Shown here piece by piece: positions 16,671 through 25,039 of a stretch of DNA of 64,000 nt (position 1 is its first letter; the number at the start of each line of letters is the position of its first letter). The position numbers were made by a program, and so were the translations under genes. Below the pieces are notes generated by a model, which saw only the letters and a program-made list of their open reading frames with translations, was not told where the DNA came from and searched no databases. The stretch is from Paenibacillus antarcticus (GTDB lineage Bacteria > Bacillota > Bacilli > Paenibacillales > Paenibacillaceae): NCBI RefSeq assembly GCF_001637225.1, contig NZ_LVJI01000015.1, positions 242,404 to 306,403 of the forward strand, given 5' to 3'.

Positions 16671-17549
16671 TCACTTATCCTTAACCATGCTTCTCAACTG
16701 AGGCACTGACAATAACAAGGTGACGATAAACATAATAACCCCTACAGCAGAAGCTACCCCGAGTTGATTATATTTAAAGGCATTATTATACAGATAATAC
16801 ATCAATGTGACGGATGAGTTGTTTGGTCCACCACCGGTTAATAGCTGAATGACAACAAATATCTTCAGTACCGCAATAATATTAATAATCGTAATATAAG
16901 TCGTTGAAGGTCCTACCGAAGGAATAAGTATTTTACGGATGACTTGCCATCTACTAGCACCATCGATCTCAGCTGCTTCGAATAGGTCTTTAGATACACC
17001 GATCATTGCAGCAATATATAAGATAATAGCCTGACCCACATTGGTTGCAAATGTCACGAATATAATAACGGGTAGAACTGTCTTTTGATTTCCCAAGAGA
17101 TTGACGTTACCTAGACCTATATCCCGTGATAAGTAAGATATGAGTCCATTAGCAGGGTTAAGTAAAAAGCTCCACACCATACTCATAACAACCATTGATA
17201 CCATAACTGGCACATAGTAACTTCCTCTAATAAATGAAACATACTTAGCATTCTTGTCAAACACGGCAGAGGCTACGAATAATGCAAAACCAACCGTAAG
17301 AATGACGATAAAGACGACGAACACGATCGTATTGAAGAGTGCTTTAAAAAACACCGGATCATTAAATAATGTTGCATAATTATCTAGACCCACAAACTTC
17401 TCACTCTCATAATTAATCCGATATAAGCTAAGTCTTATACCTTCTAAGATGGGGTATACAAGGAAGGCCAAGAAAACGAGCATCTGAGGTAAAATAAACA
17501 AATACCCTGTAATATTTTCTTTGACATAACTATTACGCAGTAGTTTCAT
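16671..17549 (-). CDS. CUT1 ABC transporter permease, MalF type
   Basis: A 292-residue membrane protein with six spans and the EAA loop EAAEIDGASRWQVIRKILIP at about residues 193-212. The N-terminal LFILPQMLVFLAFLVYPILE and GLDNYATLFNDPVFFKALFN segments are standard for MalF-type sugar permeases. It follows the binding-protein gene after an 82-bp gap with a stem-loop, and partners the MalG-type permease. Substrate is inferred from the operon. Confidence 0.92.
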   Translation of the reverse strand: MKLLRNSYVKENITGYLFILPQMLVFLAFLVYPILEGIRLSLYRINYESEKFVGLDNYATLFNDPVFFKALFNTIVFVVFIVILTVGFALFVASAVFDKNAKYVSFIRGSYYVPVMVSMVVMSMVWSFLLNPANGLISYLSRDIGLGNVNLLGNQKTVLPVIIFVTFATNVGQAIILYIAAMIGVSKDLFEAAEIDGASRWQVIRKILIPSVGPSTTYITIINIIAVLKIFVVIQLLTGGGPNNSSVTLMYYLYNNAFKYNQLGVASAVGVIMFIVTLLLSVPQLRSMVKDK

Positions 17550-17572
17550 ATCGGTCTACCCTTCTAATTAGC

Positions 17573-17603
17573 AGTCCTGAGACCCCTTGGGAGCCTCAAG
17601 ACT
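17573..17603 (-). other. Intercistronic stem-loop after the binding-protein gene
   Basis: AGTCTTGAG / CTCAGGACT on the minus strand (one G-T pair), with no U-run. Position between binding protein and permease suggests mRNA 3' stabilisation, giving more lipoprotein than permease. Confidence 0.5.
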
Positions 17604-17631
17604 GTTCATCGTTTAGTGTGATCTTCTTAGC

Positions 17632-19041
17632 TTATGGGTTATAAATGACGGAATTTTCTTTGTTTGATTGAATAACTTTGTTACCACCCGCTTGATAATC
17701 CTTTATTGCTTGCTCCGGTGTCTTAGCTCCCATATAAAGTGCTTGAAGTTCAGGATAAAGCACTTCTCTTAGTTGACTGTACCCAGGAACATTACCTGTG
17801 AAGTTAAACATATATTTGGAATTGGCATCATAAGCCGCAAAGAGTGGATTCTCACTCTTAAGTGCTTCTGCAACCGAACTTCTTACAGGGATACCGTTCT
17901 TCGATGATTTAACCATCTCTGGATCACTGGAGAAGAATTTAACAAAATCTTTAGCAACTTCCGTTTTCTTTGCATCTTTGGATTTGAATACGCTTGCCCC
18001 TACCACATACGTAAAGGAAAGAGGATCTCCACTTTCAGATGGAATATTTGCAAGTCTTACATCAAATTTAGGTGATGTTCCACTCTCCATATTCGCTTTC
18101 CCATTCGTGAACAAGATAGGATTCGTAAAGCTGATTGCTAGCTGCTGATTCTGGAACATAGCATTGGCGTCATTAGATGACACGGATTCAGCACCTGGAT
18201 TCGTATATCCGCCATCATATAATTTCTTCAACCATGTAGCTGCCTTAACACCATTTGCATCATCCAAAACAATATTTCCCTGATCATCAAAGAATTTATT
18301 GCCGAACATTCTCAAATAAGAAAGGTTCCATGTATCCCCTTGGTTATTCATTGCGAATAAGGCCATCGGGTACGCATTAGAATATTTGTCTTTAGGTAAG
18401 TTGTTCTTAAGCCCATCCAAAATTTCTTGGTATTCAGCCAAAGTCCATGTCTTAATTTCATTTTCTCCGCCAAGATATTTCTCTAATCCGGCTGCCTTAA
18501 ACATATCAGCGTTGTACACCAATGTACCCGGATTGTGTTGGAAAGGATAGAAATACACATCATCGCCGAATGTCGCTGCATCCCAGAATGTTTGAGCAAT
18601 ATCACTTTTCGCTGCATCATCAATAATATCGGTCAATGGCTCCAATGCGCCGCGATGAACATAATCCCCCATTGGAAATACGCTTTCAAAAAATACATTC
18701 GGAGGAGTCCCGCCACTTAGGTTGACGTTTAGAAGCTGATCACGTTGATCCCCCGCTATTACTTCCACATTTACTTTTGCATCGTATTTATCATATTGGG
18801 CTGAAAATTTCTCAGCTGCATTTTTCAAGAAACTATCGTAGTCAGCGCCTGCTTCTGTTGCATCCAGTACACCTTTCCATTGAGGTGTCAGCCATGCCGT
18901 GATTTCAACTTTTTCTTTACCTTTACTAGATCCAGACCCATCACTTGTATTTGCTGCCTTATTATTACCTGAGCATCCCGAAATGACAGTAATCATGACC
19001 ATAAGTGCTGTAATCGATGATAGTAAACGCTTTCTATTCAT
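17632..19041 (-). CDS. Extracellular solute-binding lipoprotein (sialic acid uptake)
   Basis: The 469-residue protein starts with a lipoprotein signal (MNRKRLLSSITALMVMITVI then SGCSGNN, lipidated Cys at residue 23), followed by a Ser/Gly/Lys linker and a family-1 binding-protein fold (ITAWLTPQWKG... TPPNVFFES... GDDVYFYPFQHNPGTLVYNA). It would present ligand to the two permeases encoded downstream. N-acetylneuraminate as ligand is inferred from the surrounding nanA/nanE/nanK genes; binding residues are not recognisable by eye. Confidence 0.9.
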   Translation of the reverse strand: MNRKRLLSSITALMVMITVISGCSGNNKAANTSDGSGSSKGKEKVEITAWLTPQWKGVLDATEAGADYDSFLKNAAEKFSAQYDKYDAKVNVEVIAGDQRDQLLNVNLSGGTPPNVFFESVFPMGDYVHRGALEPLTDIIDDAAKSDIAQTFWDAATFGDDVYFYPFQHNPGTLVYNADMFKAAGLEKYLGGENEIKTWTLAEYQEILDGLKNNLPKDKYSNAYPMALFAMNNQGDTWNLSYLRMFGNKFFDDQGNIVLDDANGVKAATWLKKLYDGGYTNPGAESVSSNDANAMFQNQQLAISFTNPILFTNGKANMESGTSPKFDVRLANIPSESGDPLSFTYVVGASVFKSKDAKKTEVAKDFVKFFSSDPEMVKSSKNGIPVRSSVAEALKSENPLFAAYDANSKYMFNFTGNVPGYSQLREVLYPELQALYMGAKTPEQAIKDYQAGGNKVIQSNKENSVIYNP

Positions 19042-19055
19042 GTATAAGCCTCCCT

Positions 19056-19703
19056 TTAATTAGCAATATGTCTGACATGTTGATGAACAAGCTCTGCCAT
19101 TTGCCGATGCCCGTCCGAGTCCAGATGCATGTAATCTATCTCATTCATACCTACATGTTCTCTCGAATCAACAAAGTGAATGTCTGTTCCTTCAAGTAAT
19201 GTCGTAAGGTGTTCTGATAATTCCATGGATTTCTGACTGCAATGGATTCCCATAGGTCTGCCGATTGAAGTATGGATATACTTCTCTCCGATCGGAGGTG
19301 GAGCGATGACAAGAACTTCTGGTGATTTCCCATCTATTCCTGAAGTACTTCCACGAGCTTTGACCGCGAGTCTAACAATGCCTTGAGCAATATTATAAGA
19401 AGTCATTCCAAAGCGATCTTTGGTGTCATTGGTTCCGAGCATGATGACGACCAAGTCTAGAGGCGAATGTGACATTAGACACGGGTAGATATAGGATAGA
19501 CCCGATAAACCTTCGAATAATGGATCCTCACAAACACTTGTTCTTCCACAAAGCCCTTCTTCTATCACACGGTAAGAGTTACCCAGACTGCTATCTAGTA
19601 GACTTGTCCAACGCGTAGATTCATCAAACCTAGCATCAGCCTCCGCGTTGTATCCCCACGTATTGGAGTCCCCAAAACACACAATTGTTTTGGTCATAGC
19701 CAT
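19056..19703 (-). CDS. SGNH/GDSL hydrolase, possible sialate O-acetylesterase
   Basis: The nanA stop overlaps this ATG (TAATG), so translational coupling is likely; ATG 19697 is an alternative start. The 215-residue protein carries the SGNH blocks: block I IVCFGDSNTWGYN with the catalytic Ser, block III MLGTNDTKDRF with the Asn, and block V LDSDGHRQMAELVHQ with the Asp/His. No signal peptide, so it acts in the cytoplasm. In a sialic acid operon the simplest role is removing O-acetyl groups from imported sialic acids before the lyase step. That role is inference; other acyl esters are possible. Confidence 0.85.
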   Translation of the reverse strand: MAMTKTIVCFGDSNTWGYNAEADARFDESTRWTSLLDSSLGNSYRVIEEGLCGRTSVCEDPLFEGLSGLSYIYPCLMSHSPLDLVVIMLGTNDTKDRFGMTSYNIAQGIVRLAVKARGSTSGIDGKSPEVLVIAPPPIGEKYIHTSIGRPMGIHCSQKSMELSEHLTTLLEGTDIHFVDSREHVGMNEIDYMHLDSDGHRQMAELVHQHVRHIAN

Positions 19704-20614
19704 TACTCGCAATAACGTTCGATAGCTTGATCAATCAACTTCATAATGTCTTCGATTGGAGCTATATCCTCGCTAGTTATTCCTTCAAGAGGTGCTCTTA
19801 CACTACCCACATTCACGCCTCTTCTGTTTAATACTTCTTTAATTGCGGCATACATGGAGCCTTGCAACGAACAAAGTGCAATGATGATTTCATTAATATC
19901 GCTCTGAATTTGTCTTGCTACATCGAACTTGCCTGACTTAACGAATTCATTTGCCTGCAAGAACAACTCCGGCATAACAGCATATGTGCCACCAATTCCT
20001 GCATCCGCACCCATGATTCTTCCTGACACGAACTGTTCATCCGGACCGTTAAAGACAATCACATTGTCTCCACCGACTTTTTTGAAACGCTCAATATCCA
20101 TCGTTGGCATGGATGAATTCTTAACTCCAATCACTTTTTTATTAGCAAGCAGCTTTTGGAACATCGCTGGCGTTAACGTGTAACCCGTCGTCTGTGGAAT
20201 ATTATAAATAATGAAATCTAGAGGCGTTGCTTCCATAATATCAGTCCAATATTTATAGACAGCGCTTTCAGGCAACTTAAAATAAATAGGTGGAATCGCA
20301 GATAAGGCATCATATCCTAATGTTGCTGCATGTTTAGCTAATTCAATACTATCTCTTGTCGATGGTGCTCCTACATGGGCAATCAATGTCATTTTCCCTT
20401 TTAACTGATCAGCAACATAACTTAGTACAGCTTTACGTTCTTCTAAGTTTTGATAAATGCACTCACCAGAACTTCCTCCAACATAAACACCTTGAACCCC
20501 TTTATCGAACAAATAATTACACAAGTCTTTCGTTCGAGCTTCGGAGATGTTTCCTTGGTCATCATAGCAGGCATAGAAGGCAGGCAAAATTCCGTGAAAT
20601 TTTTTCAGTGTCAT
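19703..20614 (-). CDS. nanA: N-acetylneuraminate lyase
   Basis: The 303-residue protein is a DapA/NAL-family TIM barrel. Visible are GVYVGGSSGECIYQ (carboxylate-binding loop, ~42-55), Tyr137 in FIIYNIPQTTGYTL and the Schiff-base lysine K165 in VIGVKNSS, the same positions as in E. coli NanA. It cleaves N-acetylneuraminate to ManNAc and pyruvate. The loop has GGSSGE rather than the common GSTGE. First gene of the operon, with a GGGGGAG site before the ATG. Confidence 0.9.
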   Translation of the reverse strand: MTLKKFHGILPAFYACYDDQGNISEARTKDLCNYLFDKGVQGVYVGGSSGECIYQNLEERKAVLSYVADQLKGKMTLIAHVGAPSTRDSIELAKHAATLGYDALSAIPPIYFKLPESAVYKYWTDIMEATPLDFIIYNIPQTTGYTLTPAMFQKLLANKKVIGVKNSSMPTMDIERFKKVGGDNVIVFNGPDEQFVSGRIMGADAGIGGTYAVMPELFLQANEFVKSGKFDVARQIQSDINEIIIALCSLQGSMYAAIKEVLNRRGVNVGSVRAPLEGITSEDIAPIEDIMKLIDQAIERYCE

Positions 20615-20666
20615 GTTTACTCCCCCAGTTAGTTAATTTTCCTTACGCTTTTTTCCTTACCTATAC

Positions 20667-20695
20667 AAAATATCACGAAATATTGGTTTTGTAAA
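20667..20695 (-). promoter_or_regulatory. Putative sigma-A promoter of the nan operon
   Basis: TTTACA (20690-20695) and TATTTT (20667-20672) on the minus strand with 17 bp between them, about 50 bp before nanA. The -35 box overlaps one of the repeated GAAATAATTT motifs. Confidence 0.45.
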
Positions 20696-20732
20696 TTATT
20701 TCTTTTTTTTTTATTAAAATAAAAATTATTTC
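20693..20732 (-). promoter_or_regulatory. Candidate RpiR/NanR operators
   Basis: The 10-mer GAAATAATTT (minus strand) occurs twice, at 20693-20702 and 20723-20732, 30 bp apart (about three helical turns), at and just upstream of the -35 box. GAAAT-type half sites are typical for RpiR-family regulators. No binding data; inferred from repetition and place. Confidence 0.45.
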
Positions 20733-20768
20733 CACCAGTATCGACAGTGAATTGCTCAACAAATCTAA

Positions 20769-20782
20769 TGTAAACGCTTTAC
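20769..20782. promoter_or_regulatory. cre-like palindrome upstream of nanA
   Basis: TGTAAACGCTTTAC contains the perfect palindrome GTAAA-CGC-TTTAC and matches 12 of 14 positions of the CcpA cre consensus. It lies about 75 bp upstream of the putative -35. CcpA control is plausible. Confidence 0.5.
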
Positions 20783-20912
20783 TTCATTTTAACGGAGAAG
20801 TTTGAATATCTCCCGCTCCATTTCATGGAATTAGTTCCGCCGATGTTTTCATTATGAACTTTAATGGTTAATAAGAAGCAAGGCAAAGAAATGAATACAA
20901 GGAGTTGATATT

Positions 20913-20993
20913 ATGAGTACACTACTATGGGTAATAATTATTCTTTTGATTCTTGGAGGCGGAGGTTACGGATTCTTCGGACGTCGTCGTTAA
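20913..20993 (+). CDS. 26-residue hydrophobic peptide (DUF3309-like)
   Basis: The frame MSTLLWVIIILLILGGGGYG followed by FFGRRR* is preceded by AAGGAGTTGATATT, a good ribosome-binding site. It is one membrane span, a glycine-rich turn and a basic end, like the DUF3309 mini-proteins as I recall them. Function unknown. A terminator follows at 21062. Confidence 0.65.
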   Translation: MSTLLWVIIILLILGGGGYGFFGRRR

Positions 20994-21019
20994 GATTCGC
21001 AATCGAATCTTCTCTCAAT

Positions 21020-21058
21020 ATATTTAAAGTCATAAAAAATATTTAAAGTCATAAAAAA
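21020..21058. repeat. Tandem 19-bp repeat
   Basis: TATTTAAAGTCATAAAAAA occurs twice in direct succession between the 26-residue peptide gene and its terminator. Probably slippage; no function seen. Confidence 0.6.
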
Positions 21059-21061
21059 AAA

Positions 21062-21086
21062 GGCTCTGCCATTGGCAGAGCCTTTT
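21062..21086. terminator. Terminator
   Basis: GGCTCTGCC / GGCAGAGCC with TTTT after it on the plus strand and A-rich sequence before it, so it can also serve the minus-strand YjcZ-like gene. Confidence 0.7.
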
Positions 21087-21107
21087 CATAAACCCATTAT
21101 TTTTAAA

Positions 21108-21272
21108 TTACACCCAAAGTGCTTTAGTGATAATAACCAACAATATAAACAAGACTAGAATGGCGCCTGTAGATCCACCTAGACCACAACCTACACCGAT
21201 TGGTCCAACGATTGGCCCAACGTTTGGTCCGATGTTATTGCCACAACCATATCCTCCTAATACTTCACCCAT
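21108..21272 (-). CDS. YjcZ-family small sporulation-type peptide (54 aa)
   Basis: ATG 21272 follows AAAGGAGGAATTAATC. The product starts MGEVLGGYGCGNN, has a Gly/Pro-rich middle with repeated IGP/VGP units (IGPNVGPIVGPIG), and ends with the hydrophobic helix GAILVLFILLVIITKALWV. The helix is the hallmark of the YjcZ/YhdX family of tiny sporulation-associated peptides. It is one of three paralogues within 1.4 kb and the only one with the Pro/Gly insert. Membrane association is expected; role unknown. Confidence 0.75.
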   Translation of the reverse strand: MGEVLGGYGCGNNIGPNVGPIVGPIGVGCGLGGSTGAILVLFILLVIITKALWV

Positions 21273-21350
21273 GATTAATTCCTCCTTTATTTGTGTACAC
21301 CGTAGTCTATGTTTAAAACTAAAAATAGGATGGGCTTTCTGGTAAAGAAA

Positions 21351-21458
21351 TTAAATCCATAACGCTTTAGTTATGATAACTAACAATATAAACAAGACTA
21401 AAATGGCACCTGTGTTATTGAACACGCCAACACCATATCCTCCTAATACTTCACCCAT
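21351..21458 (-). CDS. YjcZ-family small peptide (35 aa)
   Basis: The frame MGEVLGGYGVGVFNNTGAIL continues into VLFILLVIITKALWI. It shares its first nine residues and the entire C-terminal helix with the 54-residue paralogue just downstream, but lacks the Pro/Gly-rich insert. AAAGGAGG lies upstream of ATG 21458. Likely a recent tandem duplicate. Confidence 0.75.
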   Translation of the reverse strand: MGEVLGGYGVGVFNNTGAILVLFILLVIITKALWI

Positions 21459-21562
21459 GTGTAACGCCTCCTTTTTATATAAGGTATATGCCATATTATG
21501 TATAATAGGAAATAAGGTAAGGGCTATTTGGCAATGAATAAAATGAGAGAGGACTACATTAA

Positions 21563-22279
21563 ATGAAAAAACTAGTTGTCATCACTGGCTTGTCAGTAGT
21601 TATATTAGGCGCTTCAATAGGTGCATATGCAGCTTCCAACTTGCAAGAAATTAAGGCATATCTAAGTCATACAACAAAAGTTAAATTGGACAATGGTGAT
21701 ATACGAGTTAGCCTAAGTCAACCTATACAGACAATTATCTACAAAGGAAGTCTTTATATTCCTCTCAAGACGGCAGAACAGTACACCGACGTATCTGCAA
21801 CTTGGAATTCAAAAGATCAGACTGTATCCTTTGTTACTAGTCCTTATAGAACATTCTCGAAAGAGGAAACGTTATCGATGAATAGGTATGGATATTCGTT
21901 AAAAGTACCCAAGTCCTTGGATCTTATCGAATATACCGTGCAATCTGATGATATTGTTCAGTCCTCCATCCAGAAAGGCGTAAGAGACAATCGCGTGAGA
22001 TCCGTTATTAACATTCGATATTACGCTCAAGAAGAAGCTATTCATGTACGACATGATGATATTGCTTCGATTGAAATCTTCAAGTTAACAGATTGGAATG
22101 AACTGAAGCATACAAATTATCCGGGTATACTTTTAGCGCAGAATAAGAATTGGGCTTTCATTGTGAACACTCCTTCTGAATCTGTTCTTCCTAAAGGTAC
22201 ACTAGATCATTCTGATTACACCGCTTACGCTCAAATCATCAAGAATCATCGTTATTATTTATATCCGTCCACCAAGTAA
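21563..22279 (+). CDS. Secreted stalk-domain protein
   Basis: The 238-residue product begins with a signal peptide (MKKLVVITGLSVVILGASIG, cleavage likely near AYA). Residues ~40-95 show the stalk/copper amine oxidase N-terminal pattern: IYKGSLYIPLKTAEQYTDVS and WNSKDQTVSFV. The rest is not recognised. It is divergent from the YjcZ-like genes and ends at a terminator. Probably exported to the wall or spore-forming cell surface; no enzymatic motif. Confidence 0.6.
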   Translation: MKKLVVITGLSVVILGASIGAYAASNLQEIKAYLSHTTKVKLDNGDIRVSLSQPIQTIIYKGSLYIPLKTAEQYTDVSATWNSKDQTVSFVTSPYRTFSKEETLSMNRYGYSLKVPKSLDLIEYTVQSDDIVQSSIQKGVRDNRVRSVINIRYYAQEEAIHVRHDDIASIEIFKLTDWNELKHTNYPGILLAQNKNWAFIVNTPSESVLPKGTLDHSDYTAYAQIIKNHRYYLYPSTK

Positions 22280-22320
22280 AGCAATGTACAATAGACAAGG
22301 TATTCTACATTAAATCGAAA

Positions 22321-22356
22321 AAAACAGGCTCCCCTTATGGTGGGTGGCCTGTTTTG
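22321..22356 (+). terminator. Terminator
   Basis: AAAACAGGC / GCCTGTTTT hairpin between the convergent stalk-domain gene and the third YjcZ-like gene. Confidence 0.65.
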
Positions 22357-22383
22357 CTTAATTCTTAAGATAAGAACTATCCC

Positions 22384-22479
22384 TTAAAGAATAAATGTTT
22401 TAGAAATGATAACTAATAAGATAAACAATACTAAAATTGCAGCAGTTGATGTTCCAATTCCTCCAACAAAACCTCCCAT
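22384..22479 (-). CDS. YjcZ-family small peptide (31 aa)
   Basis: MGGFVGGIGTSTAAILVLFI continues into LLVIISKTFIL. AAAGGAGGAATTGCAA precedes ATG 22479. The frame stays open further upstream but that part has no ribosome-binding site. Third member of the local family, sharing the ILVLFILLVII core. It lies about 95 bp downstream of the nucB-like gene on the same strand. Confidence 0.7.
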   Translation of the reverse strand: MGGFVGGIGTSTAAILVLFILLVIISKTFIL

Positions 22480-22573
22480 TTGCAATTCCTCCTTTGCCTG
22501 ATTATACATTAGCTTATGTTTGGAATTAATTATGGCAAGGGCGTTATGGTAAACAAATGAGTTTTTTAACTTG

Positions 22574-23020
22574 TTAGGGAAATATGAATTCAACTCGACT
22601 TCCATCTGGATAATCCTCAAGCTGATTCCCAACCCAGCTTCCTGCTCCCCTGTTATCTTTTGGACTTATGTATTCGATATCTGCATCAGCTCCACCTTCG
22701 GCACACATCGCCATCGGCCACTCATCCCGGTCTAACCCTTTTTTTGTTGGAATTCCCTTTAAAGATTCACTACGATTATCCTCAGCTCCTGCTCGATCAA
22801 TCGTACAAATAGCAGAGTGTCCGCTTTTGATCGCATTTTGAATATGCGTTGCCGTTTCTGGATAACGATCCGTAGGGAATACTAACGAATAATCAGCCTT
22901 TGTACTAGATTCCATATGATCATCTGTCTGGCCAGATAAATCAATGTCAAAATAATACGCTCCTAATGCTACTATCACTACCAGAATTAGACTAAGAATG
23001 GATCGTTTGAGCTTTTTCAA
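22574..23020 (-). CDS. nucB: NucB-type extracellular deoxyribonuclease
   Basis: The TTG at 23020 is chosen as start because GGGGGAG lies 8 bp upstream; an ATG 30 bp earlier lacks a site. The 148-residue product has a signal peptide or anchor (about residues 6-22), then the NucA/NucB nuclease core: [40 protein letters not shown] and DGSRVEFIF, with the catalytic D/E-rich motif complete. NucB of Bacillus is a sporulation-time secreted DNase. Its place beside YjcZ-like peptides fits a sporulation setting. Confidence 0.88.
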   Translation of the reverse strand: MKKLKRSILSLILVVIVALGAYYFDIDLSGQTDDHMESSTKADYSLVFPTDRYPETATHIQNAIKSGHSAICTIDRAGAEDNRSESLKGIPTKKGLDRDEWPMAMCAEGGADADIEYISPKDNRGAGSWVGNQLEDYPDGSRVEFIFP

Positions 23021-23264
23021 CTTACAATCTCCCCCTATGTTAAAAGCCATTATGTAGTGTTGAAATATATCATATTTTGCGAAATCTTGCTATTGAAAAG
23101 AAAAAAAGACACTAACATTAAAATAACCTCCAACACCACGCTAGTGTGGAATTGAAAGTTATCGTAATGAATAGAATTTTAGATGAATCACTAACCTCTA
23201 TTTTGGTTAAAAAGAAATGATAGGCGTTAACGTTTGCGTTTATACATAGGTTGGAGGGATCACC

Positions 23265-24347
23265 ATGAATCAAAGTAAATATTTTCGAACCTGTTTAAGT
23301 ATTATTGCTACCATGCTTATCATTTATTTAGCCTGCAAATTAAGCTTTATTCTACTTCCCGTACTTTATGTCTTAAATCTGTTGCTCATTCCGTTCGTAC
23401 TCTCTGGGTTTTTATTCTATTTATTACGTCCCATTATTAATTTTTTACAGAAAAAAAATATCCATCGAGGCTTATCCGTTATTCTTATTTACTTGGCGTT
23501 TGCAGGGTTATTAGCGGTGTTCTCCATCCTTGTATGGCCTACACTTCGAGATCAAGTACTTGCATTCGTTGATAATGCGCCTCATTTAGTAACAGATCTA
23601 CAGAAACAACTACAGCAATATCAGCAGAACAGCTTTATGTCCAAGATCATTCCTTCAGAATCTGAACTCTATTCTCGAATAACAGAGTACTTGAACCGTC
23701 TAATTTCCTTGATTACGAATTCTATATCTAACTTTATCGGAGTAATCTCTAATGTCGTGATCATCCTTGCAACAATCCCTATCATTCTATACTACATGCT
23801 CAAAGAAGGAAGTAAGATTCCACACAAGTTCCTTCATTTCATTCCAAGACAATATCGCAGGGAAGGCAAAGAGATGATAGATGAGATTGATAACGCTCTT
23901 AGTCAATTTATTGTGGGGCGTGTGCTCCTCAATCTCATATTAGGTGTCCTGATGTATATCGGTTTCTTAATCATTGACCTTCCTTATGCCTTATTGCTGT
24001 CTTTAATCTCTGCTGTACTGAATCTCATTCCATATGTGGGTGCCTTAATTGCAACCATTCCCGTTGTGATTGTTGCCCTTACCGTTTCTCCATCTATGGC
24101 TATATGGTCCGTCATTATCATAGTCATTGCCCAACAAATTCAAGATAATATATTGTCACCTATTATTTATGGCAAACAGCTTGATATTCATCCATTAACG
24201 ACGGTCATTCTGTTACTAATCGGTGCCGAGTTTTTTGGAATTATGGGTGTCATTCTAGCTATACCCGCATACATGATTATGAAGATCATCCTTGTTCACA
24301 TCTATAGACTGTTTTTCTCAGATAAGGTCGAGGATATTATCGAGTGA
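23265..24347 (+). CDS. AI-2E family transporter (YtvI/YueF-like permease)
   Basis: A 360-residue membrane protein with about eight spans: paired N-terminal helices, a soluble segment at about 95-150 (QLQQYQQNSFMSKIIPSESE), then the conserved VGRVLLNLILGVLMYIGFLI, LIPYVGALIATIPVVIVAL and QDNILSPIIYGKQLDIHPLT blocks. The family includes exporters, channels and Na+/H+ antiporters; despite the name, autoinducer transport is not shown for most. GGAGGG precedes the ATG. The 3' end overlaps that of the convergent ung gene by 46 bp. Confidence 0.9.
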   Translation: MNQSKYFRTCLSIIATMLIIYLACKLSFILLPVLYVLNLLLIPFVLSGFLFYLLRPIINFLQKKNIHRGLSVILIYLAFAGLLAVFSILVWPTLRDQVLAFVDNAPHLVTDLQKQLQQYQQNSFMSKIIPSESELYSRITEYLNRLISLITNSISNFIGVISNVVIILATIPIILYYMLKEGSKIPHKFLHFIPRQYRREGKEMIDEIDNALSQFIVGRVLLNLILGVLMYIGFLIIDLPYALLLSLISAVLNLIPYVGALIATIPVVIVALTVSPSMAIWSVIIIVIAQQIQDNILSPIIYGKQLDIHPLTTVILLLIGAEFFGIMGVILAIPAYMIMKIILVHIYRLFFSDKVEDIIE

Positions 24348-25006
24348 GGAATAGTCCAGTCAATCGGCTTCCTCCCAATTGATTTTAAAAAGGCATTTGT
24401 TTGCGAGAATGGCTTACTTCCAAGGAATCCACGATACGCAGCTAATGGGCTTGGATGACTGGATTGAATAACTTTGTGTTTATCCATATCTATAAGAGAG
24501 GTTTTCTTCTGAGCGTGACTTCCCCATAGGATAAATACAAGTGGATTATCCCGTTCATTTAATTTCTGTATGATGGTATTTGTGAATGCTTCCCATCCCA
24601 ACCCTTCATGGGAAGCAGGAAGAGCCTCACGCACGGTAAGTACTGTATTAAGCATAAGCACGCCTTGCCTAGCCCAATGCTCTAGAGAGCCATGATTCGG
24701 GATATCTATCGATAGATCCTCGTTTAATTCTTTATATATACTCCTAAGTGAAGGGGGTATTCGTACTCCCTGAGCAACGGAGAAACTGAGTCCTTCCGCT
24801 TGCCCCGATCCGTGGTAAGGATCTTGACCCAGTATTACAGCCTTCGTTTCAGTGAATGACGTGAGTTGGAGTGCTTTATAAATATACTCTTTAGGAGGAA
24901 ATATACTGTGCTGCTCATATTCATGATCCACTCTTTGCTGTAACTCGAGAAAATATGGTTTACTCATCTCGTTATGTAATTGTTCATCCCAGTCATTACC
25001 AAACAT
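24302..25006 (-). CDS. ung: Uracil-DNA glycosylase
   Basis: ATG 25006 (MFGNDWDEQLHNEM, AAAGGTTG upstream) is preferred to a TTG 24 bp earlier. The 234-residue family-1 enzyme shows the water-activating motif GQDPYHG (Asp at about 62), the uracil-binding LNTVLTVRE, and HPSPLAAYRGFLGSKPFS with the catalytic His. It removes uracil from DNA in base excision repair. A promoter at 25164-25191 and a structured ~120-nt leader with an internal terminator-like hairpin precede it. The C-terminus overlaps the convergent AI-2E family gene. Confidence 0.95.
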   Translation of the reverse strand: MFGNDWDEQLHNEMSKPYFLELQQRVDHEYEQHSIFPPKEYIYKALQLTSFTETKAVILGQDPYHGSGQAEGLSFSVAQGVRIPPSLRSIYKELNEDLSIDIPNHGSLEHWARQGVLMLNTVLTVREALPASHEGLGWEAFTNTIIQKLNERDNPLVFILWGSHAQKKTSLIDMDKHKVIQSSHPSPLAAYRGFLGSKPFSQTNAFLKSIGRKPIDWTIPHSIISSTLSEKNSL

Positions 25007-25039
25007 TCTATTCAACCTTTCTACCGCCAAAATAGTTAC

